From the NCBI RefSeq assembly GCF_900142135.1, contig NZ_FQZU01000004.1, forward strand, positions 62,001 through 126,000: 64,000 nt of DNA, written 5' to 3'. The DNA comes from Desulfatibacillum alkenivorans DSM 16219 (GTDB taxonomy: Bacteria > Desulfobacterota > Desulfobacteria > Desulfobacterales > Desulfatibacillaceae). A model generated the notes under the pieces. That model ran no database searches. It was not told the DNA's origin and worked only from the letters and a program-made list of their open reading frames with translations. Shown piece by piece: positions 25,385-34,600 of this stretch. Position numbers and translations under genes: made by a program. Positions within the stretch are counted from its first letter, which is position 1; each line of letters starts with the position of its first letter.

Positions 25385-26575
25385 TTACCTGCGATTGTGT
25401 TTGGCGACGCCGGTAACCAGGGCCGCCGGCTCCACGGTCCCGGAGCCGAACCGGTCCCATATGCCGTCCAGGGCCTGGTTCAGCTTCTTTTTTCTCTCCG
25501 ATGCCGTGGGATCGTCAAATAAGCCGGGCTGCCAGGCCTGGCCGGGCGTTACCAACTGGGACAGGGTCACGCCCAGTAGGCGGACCGGTTTGCTGCCGAC
25601 CAGGGTCTTTTGTAGCAGTTTTTTGGCGTGTGTGTAAATCTCTCCGGGATCGTCCGTGGGAGATTCCAGGGTGACGGACCGGGTGATCTGGACAAAGTCA
25701 GCGTATTTTACCTTGATGTTAACAGTCCGGCCTGTGGCTTCTTCCTTGCGCATGCGCCTTGCCACCCTTTCGGAAAGGAACAGCATCCACTTATAGGCCT
25801 CTTCCAGAGTGTAGACGTTATGGTCAAAGGTGATCTCCCGTCCGATGGATTTGGCGGCGCCCGGCGGCTCCACGGGGCGGTCGTCCATACCCCGGGCGAA
25901 GGCGTAAACCAGCTCCCCGTTTTTGCCGAAATTGGCGGAAAGCATTGCTTTGGTCAGTTTTCTGACGTCGTGGATCGTCTTCACGCCCAGGCTGCGCAAT
26001 TTGTCTCGGGAAGCCGGACCCACGCCCCACAGCCTTGAGATGGGCAGGGGATCCAAAAATTCCTGGGTCTTATCCGCGGGCACGACCAGCAGGCCGTTGG
26101 GCTTGCACAGATCCGAGGCGATCTTGGCGACCAGCTTGTTCTTGGCGACCCCGGCGGAAGCCGTAATGCCCAGGGACGATTCTATCTGCTTGCGGATATT
26201 GGCGGCGATTTCCTCCCCGGACCCGAAAAGCCGTTTGGAGGAGGTGACGTCCATGAACGCCTCATCCAGGGAGATGGGCTCCACAAGCGGCGTGTATTGG
26301 TGGAAGATTTCAAAAACCTTGCGGGAAATCTCCTGGTAGCGGGCCCTCCTCACAGGCAGGAAAACCCCGCGCGGACAGAGCTTCCTGGCCGTGACAATGG
26401 GCATGGCCGACCGCACGCCAAGGGCCCTGGCCTCGTAGGAGGCGGAGCACACCACGCCGCGATTGCTCGCCCCTCCCACAATCACGCATTGGCCCCTTAA
26501 ATCCGGGTTATCCAAGAGCTCCACGGAGGCGTAAAACGCGTCCATGTCTACGTGGATAATCAGGTTTTCCGTCAT
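25385..26575 (-). CDS. dinB: DNA polymerase IV (Y family)
   Basis: 396 residues. Catalytic aspartates in HVDMDAFYASVE (residues ~7-18) and SLDEAFMDVT (~105-114), helix-hairpin-helix thumb LPISRLWGVGPASRDKLRSLG, and a little-finger domain to the end. This is an error-prone translesion polymerase. I start at ATG 26575 (MTENLIIHVDMDAFY), the usual DinB beginning, with GGAGAG upstream; the 37-residue extension above it is not family-like. A short beta-clamp-binding peptide such as QPGLFDD lies near residue 361. It leads an operon with prmA. Confidence 0.93.
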   Translation of the reverse strand: MTENLIIHVDMDAFYASVELLDNPDLRGQCVIVGGASNRGVVCSASYEARALGVRSAMPIVTARKLCPRGVFLPVRRARYQEISRKVFEIFHQYTPLVEPISLDEAFMDVTSSKRLFGSGEEIAANIRKQIESSLGITASAGVAKNKLVAKIASDLCKPNGLLVVPADKTQEFLDPLPISRLWGVGPASRDKLRSLGVKTIHDVRKLTKAMLSANFGKNGELVYAFARGMDDRPVEPPGAAKSIGREITFDHNVYTLEEAYKWMLFLSERVARRMRKEEATGRTVNIKVKYADFVQITRSVTLESPTDDPGEIYTHAKKLLQKTLVGSKPVRLLGVTLSQLVTPGQAWQPGLFDDPTASERKKKLNQALDGIWDRFGSGTVEPAALVTGVAKHNRR

Positions 26576-26715
26576 GAAGGTCTCTCCAGCCTTGAATTCT
26601 CCCAACAATATTAATCTTTTGGAAGGCAAGGTCAATTGCTTTGACAAAAAGGGGGTTTTAAAATAGTCCTTGAAAAGATGTTGCACCCCAAAGTCAATGC
26701 AAGGAGGTTTATATC

Positions 26716-27267
26716 ATGTATTTCAACGCACCTGGAAAAGAAAACACAAAAGCGACTCTGGAAGCAGCTTATAAACGCGCTCAGGAATTGGGCGTCAACG
26801 AAATCGTCCTGGCCTCCAGCAAGGGCGACACCGCCTACGCAGCCCTGGAAATCTGCAAGGGCATGAAGATCACGGCGGTCACCTACCACTGCGGGTTCAC
26901 CACCCCCTTTGTGTCCGTGATGAAAGAGGAAATCAAGCAGGACCTGGAAAGCAAAGGCGTCCGGGTGATTTCCGCAACCCACGCCCTGTCCGGCGTGGAG
27001 CGCTCCCTCATGAACAAATACAACGGCGGCCTGTGCCCTGTGCTGATCATGGCCGACACCCTCAAGCTCTTCGGCCAGGGCCCCAAGGTGGCTGTGGAAG
27101 TCAGCATCATGGCCGCCGACGGCGGCGCGCTCACGGGCGCGGACATCATTGCCGTGGGCGGCTCGGGGCGCGGCGCGGATTCGGCTTTGGTGATCAAGCC
27201 CGCCGGCCAGTCCCATGTCTTTGATATGAAAATCCGCGAGATCATCTGCAAACCCAGGGAATTCTAA
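26716..27267 (+). CDS. Stand-alone pyruvate kinase C-terminal-like domain protein
   Basis: 183 residues covering only the alpha/beta domain that forms the C-terminus of pyruvate kinases (PF02887): TLEAAYKRAQELGVNEIVLAS, then SKGDTAYAA, and ADIIAVGGSGRGADSALVIKP near the end. The catalytic barrel is absent, so it is not a pyruvate kinase; such orphans are widespread in archaea and anaerobes with no settled role. A strong AAGGAGG precedes ATG. A TTGACA at 26641 may be its -35 box. Monocistronic. Confidence 0.85.
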   Translation: MYFNAPGKENTKATLEAAYKRAQELGVNEIVLASSKGDTAYAALEICKGMKITAVTYHCGFTTPFVSVMKEEIKQDLESKGVRVISATHALSGVERSLMNKYNGGLCPVLIMADTLKLFGQGPKVAVEVSIMAADGGALTGADIIAVGGSGRGADSALVIKPAGQSHVFDMKIREIICKPREF

Positions 27268-27738
27268 TAGGGCGATTTGTAGTTGCGAGGTCTCCTCGGT
27301 TGTTGTAATTGCGGGGGGTCCCCGCTCGTAATCGCGAGGTTTCCGCGCCGGCAATCAACCGCATGCCATTTGTAGCGGCAGGCCCCCGTGCCTGCCCAAG
27401 GCGCGCTCTGCGCGTCTTGAAAAAGCGCCGAAAGATCTCCTTGCCCCGTAGCCGCTGGGCTTGCCCTGCCAGTAGTCGCTGGGTTTGCCCTGCCAGTAGT
27501 CGCTGGGCTTGCCCTGCCAGTAGCCGCTGGGCTTGCCCTGCCAGTAGCCGCTGGGCTTGCCCTGCCAGTAGCCGCTGGGCTTGCCCTGCCAGTAGCCGCT
27601 GGGCCTGCCCTGCCAGTAGTCGCGAGGTTTCCTATCCTGTAGTTGCAGGGTCTCCTCGCATTGTGCGCGGTCTCCGCGCCGGCAATCCACCAAATTCAAT
27701 TTGCAGGGGCGGGGCTTGCTACGCCTGTCATAACGCCA
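27268..27738. other. Repeat-filled intergenic region
   Basis: No gene. The whole stretch consists of degenerate GTAGTTGCGAGG-TCTCC-type units able to form GCGAGG/CCTCGC hairpins, a 24-bp tandem array (listed separately), and an outer direct repeat of 23 bp at 27338-27360 and 27669-27691 (GGTYTCCGCGCCGGCAATCM then ACC). Frames reading SRWACPA through the array are a by-product of its length being a multiple of three. Confidence 0.7.
27448..27627 (+). repeat. 24-bp tandem array (seven full units plus a partial)
   Basis: Unit GTAGYCGCTGGGYTTGCCCT plus GCCA, repeated from 27448 to 27615 with only C/T differences between units, then decaying at 27616. The four central units are almost identical, pointing to recent slippage or unequal crossover. 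It is a likely variable-number locus. Confidence 0.9.
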
Positions 27739-28236
27739 ATGTTATTCCGGCTGAAGGATCGAAAATGGAAATGCATGCTGTTCCGTTCCGGAATTCGAAC
27801 TTATCCGTATGCCAGCGGTTGCCTGAACTGCGGGCTGGTTTTCTGCCCGTCCGATCCCAAGGCCATGAGCGGCTACTTTCAACGATGCCCCATAGCCGGG
27901 CGCCCGGACCAGCAGGCGGGTGATTATGATCCGATAGAAAAATGCCATATTTGCGGAGGCGACAAGGTTGAGCCCGGCCTCTTGAAAGGCAGAAGCAACC
28001 ATCTTAAAAATGGAGCTTTTTTATACGGCCGCTACTTCAGCCCCGGCCATTTGAAGGAAAAAATGACCTTTCCAACAGGTGTGGAGACGGTTGGCGCCAT
28101 ATTGGTCTGCCGGGACTGCGGAACGATTTTCCTGGAAGTGCATCCATTTAAGCTGGTTGCGTTCATAAAAACGAAATGCGAGCCGGATTACGCGGCGTCT
28201 GTTTTAAAAGAATCGCCGCCTCCGCCCCTGAAATGA
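27739..28236 (+). CDS. Hypothetical zinc-ribbon protein
   Basis: 165 residues from this ATG; unrecognised. It has four cysteine pairs of the zinc-knuckle type: CLNCGLVFC, CHICGGDK, CRDCGTIF, and single cysteines in FQRC and TKCEPD. A structural zinc role is likely; no catalytic motif is visible. The start is uncertain: neither this ATG nor the one at 27775 has a good ribosome site, and sequence further upstream belongs to the repeat region. The gene ends 136 bases before tRNA-Lys. Confidence 0.6.
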   Translation: MLFRLKDRKWKCMLFRSGIRTYPYASGCLNCGLVFCPSDPKAMSGYFQRCPIAGRPDQQAGDYDPIEKCHICGGDKVEPGLLKGRSNHLKNGAFLYGRYFSPGHLKEKMTFPTGVETVGAILVCRDCGTIFLEVHPFKLVAFIKTKCEPDYAASVLKESPPPPLK

Positions 28237-28304
28237 TGGGGGCCAAGTTGTTATTAGCCGCTTATGCTGATCTAACGGAAAATGCACTTTTTTGAAAAAG
28301 ACGA

Positions 28305-28333
28305 TTGACAAACCCGGCTAAGGCTGGTACTCA
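28305..28333 (+). promoter_or_regulatory. Candidate promoter of tRNA-Lys
   Basis: TTGACA (28305-28310), 17-base spacer, then TACTCA. The -35 box is perfect and the -10 box poor. The distance to the mature tRNA 5' end is about 40 bases, as expected. Confidence 0.4.
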
Positions 28334-28371
28334 CCACCTTCGCACGGGGGAGGTCAAACCCGGCGCAACAA

Positions 28372-28445
<74 letters not shown>

Positions 28446-28462
28446 CTTTAAAAAAATAATAG

Positions 28463-28493
28463 GTTACGTCATTTGCGGCGTAACTTTTTTTTT
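28463..28493 (+). terminator. Terminator after tRNA-Lys
   Basis: GTTACG / CGTAAC stem (28463-28468, 28479-28484) with a ten-base loop, directly followed by nine T. A classical intrinsic terminator, 17 bases after the tRNA. Confidence 0.8.
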
Positions 28494-28524
28494 GTTCGGT
28501 AAGCTCCCGGCAAGCGTCGGGCAT

Positions 28525-28560
28525 AAAAAAGGCGTTGGAATTGCTTCCAACGCCTTTTTT
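28525..28560. terminator. Bidirectional terminator
   Basis: AAAAAA, perfect 10-bp stem GGCGTTGGAA / TTCCAACGCC with loop TTGC, then TTTTTT. It is symmetrical and can stop transcription from the tRNA side and from the large minus-strand gene that ends at 28645. Confidence 0.9.
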
Positions 28561-28644
28561 GCCGTTTCATGGCGGGCTTTTATCAAGGACCGAGCCGAAG
28601 GCAAGGGCGCGCCCGCCTGTCTACTTCCAGGGGGGCGCCCCTCC

Positions 28645-31600
28645 TTAAAGCCCTGCTGCTTTTTGCAATGCAAAGCAAGCCTCTTCCGTTCCGATCCGGT
28701 TGTCGTTATTGACGTCCGCGTCGGCGAATACAGGCTCCCCAGGCACATTGCCGCTTGCTATCTGAAGGGCGATCACTGCGTCCGCCATATCCACGGAGTT
28801 ATTGTGGTCAATATCCCCGGGCGCGGCGGCCGCGTTCCTTCTGGTGAATTGCGAGATATTCAGGACGGCGACATGGGCCTCGGTCCCAAAGCCGCACAGC
28901 GCAAACACCAGATCGCCGGACATCTCAATTTCGCCGATGCGGCTGTCCGAGACCTCGTCGATGTCGGCCAGCCATTCAGGAGCGGCGGGATCGCCCATGT
29001 CCAGAATGTTGACGTTGTTGTCTATCAGGACGGAAGCCAGCGGGGTTTCCATGGCAAGTCCTTCGACGAATCCCGGGAAGCCCCCCACGACTTGCGGCGC
29101 GGCTGGCGTTGATACGTCAAATGCCTTGAGAACGCCGTCGGCTCCGTCCCGCACTCCCAGATACAGCAAATTTCCGGATACGTCCATGGAAGGAGGCCAA
29201 ATAAGCTCCACGACCACTTCTCCGATTTTTAGGGGTGCTGCGGGATTGGAAACGTCGATGATATGCACGGCGCTGCCCCACAGGGTTGTGTAAACGCGGC
29301 CGCCGGAGACGATAACGCTCCCCAGGCCTCCCACCCCCTCGTTGTCGTAGGTCCCCTTATACACCGGGGCGGCGGGATCGGAAATGTCCACCACCTGCAG
29401 ATTGCCGGGGCTGTCGGCAAAGGCCAGAACGGACTCCCCTATGTCAAACCCCTGAATCCACCCCTCGCCGCTGGCGTATGTTCCCGCGCCTTGAGGGTTG
29501 TGCGGGTCGCTCACGTCGATAAAATGAAAAACTCCGTCCCCGTTGGCTACGCAGGCCAGATCCCCGTTTACGGAGATGCCGTAAATCGACTGAAAATCCC
29601 CATCGTAAGATCCGGCGGGAACCGGGTTTTCAGGGTCCGCCGTATTAAAGACCATCAAAGCGCCTTCAATGCCGTCGATCAGGTAGAGATAATCTTCCGA
29701 GACCGCCATGGCTTCGATCCCGCCGTCCAGGGAAATCCGGGACTCAACCATCAGGTATTCCTTGAGGTTGGACAGACCGTCTTTGTCTGCGTCCAATAGG
29801 GCGTCGTCAACGGCGGGATCGAATCCCGAATCCCTTTCCCACTTGTCGGGCATGCCGTCGCCGTCGGAATCCTGGCTGTCCGGGCGCGTGCCAATGCGGA
29901 ACTCCAGAAAATCGTTAAGCCCGTCGTTGTCATAATCTCCCTCGCCGTCCCGCGGCGTTCCGCCGAAATACAGGATTTCCCAACTGTCGTCCATCCAGTC
30001 TCCGTCCGCGTCCGATTCCGTGGGGCCAAGCGCCAGGACCGGCGCCGGTTCGTATTCGGCTGTCTTGGTTCCGGTCCCAAGTTGGCCGCATTGATTGGTT
30101 CCCCATGCCCACAGGGATCCGTCGGATTTTTGGGCGATGCAGAAATTCGCCCCGGCGTCCACGGCGATCCAGTCCTTGGCCTCGCCCACGGGGACGGGAA
30201 TGTTTTCAGGGGCGTATTGTATGCCTGAGGGCTGGAAATGGGATAAGGAGCCCCAGGACCACAGGGAGTTGTCTCCGCCGATGGCCGCCGTTGAGGCGCT
30301 GCCGCAGGATGCGGCCAGCCAGATGTCGTAGGGGGCGATCTGGGTTGCAGACCATCTTTTCAGGGAGGTTTCTCCGTCGCCGATTTGGCCGCTGTAATTA
30401 TCCCCCCACAGGTACAGGGCTCCGCCGGGGGTCAAGGACGCATTGGTGGTATTTCCGGCGTCAATGAACTGGTGTCCGTAAGTTAGCGCTTTCCATTCAT
30501 ACTCCGTGCCTTGGGAAGGGGTCAGGGCCTCCTGGGCTGTTGTCGTTCCCAACTGTCCGTAATAGTTGTTCCCCCAGGTCCAGACGGATCCGTCCGTCTT
30601 TAAGGCCGCTCCATGGGTGGACCCTGAAGCGGCCCACAGCCAGTCGTTGTCCGTCCCGACCTGCACCGGGGCCGCTTGGTTTTCCTTGGACCCTATGCCC
30701 AGTTGCCCGCCGTTGTTCAACCCCCATGCCCAAAGGGTTCCGTCCGTCTTGACCGCCAGGACATGGTTAGAGCCCGCTCCAATGGAAGCCCAGTCCGCAC
30801 TGGCGCCCACCCGGACTGGGGCCTGCCTGTTTTCCGCATCGCCAACCCCCAATTGTCCGTAATAGTTTTGCCCCCACGCCCACAACGAGCCGTCGGTCTT
30901 TATCGCCATACTGAAATAATTGCCGGCGGCGACAACGTGCCAATCAGAATCCTCGCCGATTCGGACGGGTTTGGCCCGGTTCTCCGTGGACCCGTCTCCC
31001 AACTGGCCTGCGCTGTTTGCGCCCCATGCCCAAAGGCCTCCGTCAGGTGTAATGGCCAGGGCGTGCTCGGCGCCGGCGGCGAAAGACGCGGAGGGGGATT
31101 TCGTCTGCAGAGCCCCGGAAGTGCAGCTGGTTACTCCCGGGCCTCTGGAGCGCCAAAGCGTATGCTTGATAATGGAGGCGGCGCCGCTGGTGTGAACAAG
31201 CGACCACAGGGAATGATCGTGGGTGAAAATTTGCCCCCTGACTTTGCTTGGCGCCTTCACGGACCGCCACGTAACCCCGTCCTCCGAAGTCCAGGCCTCA
31301 AACGACTTATACGGGTCAACGTGGCTGGTTCCGCCTAAAAGCCACAAACGGCCGTCCAGGGACGCCAGCCCGGCGCCGTACCGGGCGTCCCACGCGGGGG
31401 CGTCGGTCTCCAGGGTCCAGTTGGCGCCGTCGGGGGAGCTCCATACGTCCCGGTAGGTCGTCCAGCCGGATTGAGAATCATAAAGGTCGCCGCCCATAAT
31501 CCAGAGCTTGTCCTCGAAAACCGCTGCGCTCATGCCAGTGGGGTATCTTAACGGCCAGGGCGCCGAAGCCATGGCCTGGGTCCAGGAAATTCCGTCAGAG

Positions 31601-34600
31601 GAGGACCACACGTCATTTTTGGCTTCGTATGCTCCGGTTTGTTCGTTATAAACATAGCCGCCCACCAGCCACAATTTGCCGCCCATGGATAAAAGGCGGC
31701 CGTTCCTGCGCTGTCCGAAAGGCGCATTATCCGTAGCGCGGGACCAGTACAGGCCGTTGTCCGAAACCCACACATCCGCATGCCGGGCCGTCACTAACCC
31801 GGGGTTTTCAGGGTCTTCGGTCCATCCTCCGGCCAGCCACAAACGGTCGTTATGGACTGCAAGGGAAAAGGCGGTTCTGGGCGCCCAGAGAGGCTGGCTG
31901 GCTTCCCGGGTCCATTGCAGGCCGTTTTTGGACGTCCAGGCTTCGTGCACGGCCTTAACGGCGCCGGAGACTTCTTCGGTTTCGTATCTGGCCAGCGCCA
32001 CAATGCGGTTGCGGAAGGAAATGGCGTGGGTGAAATAGTACCAGTCATCCGTCTCGGCGGCGTCGCCGAGATCATCCGCCATTTTCTCCCAGTCCACCCC
32101 AAGCTGCATGGGTGGAGGGGAAGGCGATTCCGGAGGCGCGTCCTGAGGGTAATCCGCCGGATCGGCCGGGTCCGTCCCCGCCTCAACTTCTTCCAGGTCC
32201 GTAAAACCGTCATCGTCCGTGTCCGCAGACAGGGGGCTGCTTCCTACGGCCTGTTCCTGGGCGTTGGTAAGTCCGTCTCCGTCATTGTCCCCGGCGCCGT
32301 CGAAATCCTGGTCCGGGTCCAGGCCGTAAAAGGTTTCCCAGTCGTCCCCGCAGCCGTCTCCGTCCGTATCCTCCGTCACATAGACGGTTACGGTTAAGGT
32401 GTATTCGCCGGCCACGGAAAAGGTTACTGTCTGGGTTCCCGTCTGGTTGTACGGCCCCGGGTGAAAGGAGGCCAGCCCCTGCGCGTCGCTGCTGCGGACA
32501 ACCTCGCCCTGGAGGATGGCTTGGTCGTAATCCTGGGAGATGGGCGCGCCTGCAACAGGGGCGCCTTCCGAATCCGTCACCCGGACCACCAGGGGCGTTG
32601 CTATGGTCCGGCCCACGGGAATGGTGTAGCTGGAAGGGGACACGCGTTGAATGACAAGCTCTCCGTAGCCGCCCGCGAGCTTGGCCGCAATCCAATCTGC
32701 GGCGTTTGGTATGCCCTGGCGGATCTGGTCGAGAGTCAGGTATCCAAAAGGCTCCAGATAGGGGCGGCTATGGTATTTTAAAAAACGCACGGACGTGAAT
32801 TCATCCACCAGAGGTTGATTTTCCGGCAGAATCACAAAACTCTCGCCTGCATTGAACCCATGGCCCACGTTGTACAGCGGCGGGCGCAGTTCGTGATGGG
32901 CGAAGGTCAGGTTGTCGGTGACGGACCAGATTTCCTCCGTCAACTGGGCGAATCGCCTCCATGCCGTCTGGCCCAGGGATTGGATGTAATCCACATGGGG
33001 AGCGATTTGCGTTTCTACATCCGGCGGGTTGGAGTGGTAATACACGGTGTCCACGTGCTGCCACATATAATTGTCCAGGATTTCCAGAGAGTCGAAAAGG
33101 TATCCGTAATCCCCCGCTCCTAAAAACACGTCATCATCCCCGAACTTGTAATCGAGCATTTCCTGCGCCGCCGCCTGTTTGCCTGCAATGGCGTCGTTAA
33201 AGGCAAGCATCCGGTTGATGGAAAAGGCCAGGGCGTCCGCTTGATTGCCTATTTCCGTGGCCTGGTCGCCGGCCTCGTCCGCCTCAAAAGCAAATTGCTC
33301 CACTTCCCGCTCAAAATATTGGATAATGGCTTCGGTCTCCAGAATGGATATGCCGTCCTCGGCCAGGTACACCCGGGCGGACAATCCCGTCACATCAGCA
33401 TCCGAGACCGTGAATTTTTCGTCAAATTCCACCGTGGGAACCGTGTCCGCATGATTCTCCATGAATTGCCGGTATGCATCGGCCTTGCCTTGAAGCACGG
33501 ACAAATTCCAGGCCAGGGATTCGATCTCGCTTTGCGCGGAGGCCGCAGCGCCCGCAAAGCGGTTGGCCTCGCTGCGAATGGCGTTGAGGTTTTCCAGCAT
33601 GATGTTCTGGCTCTGGCGCGGCAGCACAAACACTTGATAGGGTTGGCGGGGGTCCGTAGTGGACAGCAGGTCTTCCCATTCCCGGTAGCTCATGCTGGCC
33701 CGGGCGGCCTGGGACGCTTTTGAATAGGTTGCCACAAGGCTGGAAAGGCGTGAAGGATAATCAATGACCACCTCGTGCCAGTCCGCGGCCAGGGCGCCGG
33801 TTTGCGAGGGCGCCACGGCCGGACCGGTTGCAGCGGCCAGCGCCGTTTGGTATTCGGTCTTCCATGCTCTGGGGTCAGTCCAGGTCAACTTCAGTTCCTC
33901 TGGAATGGGGTCATGACTGGAGCAGTCCGACAGAGCTACAGGCGATCCATAGGATATGGCCATGTAGTCCGTCAGGATGGATATCAATTCCTGACGCCAC
34001 TCCTCCCCCAAAACGTTCAACTGTTGGATATTGTTTTCCCGAGGGGTTGTCAGGCTTTCTTCCCAGGCGTCATACCAGTCATTGAAATCATTCCAGGCCT
34101 GGGTGTCGTCCGCGGTGGGCGTCAATGCATTATAAGCGGCCTGGGCCTCGGCGTATAATTCGCTGATGATTGTCTCGCCGCTCTCCCAGGGAAGCTCGGC
34201 TCCGTCCAGGCCGTCTTCAACCACGGCAAGCTCTATACTGTATGGCGAACCGTCAAAGGTCGCCTGCTGCGCGGGGGGGAGAGGCATGGACAGGCCGCGC
34301 TGGATGCTGTCCAGCGCCATGGGCATGGCCGCCTCGATGCGCTCCACCTCCGGGACCAGAACATTGATTCCCTGGCGTATGGTGCGCAATTCGCGAAAGA
34401 GCTTCACGACATTGTTCTTCAAGGTGATCAACCGGTTCAGGAGTTGACCGGAAGCCTCCAGCCTGGTGAAATTCACCTGGATGTTGGCCGCGTCCTCCTC
34501 CACCTGGGCCTGAAGGTCAATCAGGTTCTTTGGCGCCATTAAAGGGTTGTCCTTGACGGTGTCTACAATGCCCTTGCTCAGGTTGACCATGCCGGTGAGA

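Noticed and set aside
27448-27627. CRISPR array
   Set aside because: The units are directly tandem with no spacers, and no cas genes are nearby.
27309-27923. A plus-strand reading frame with seven SRWACPA repeats as a repeat protein
   Set aside because: The 24-bp unit is a multiple of three, so every frame stays open. There is no ribosome site, the ends are GC-rich hairpin repeats, and the opposite strand gives an equally repetitive frame.
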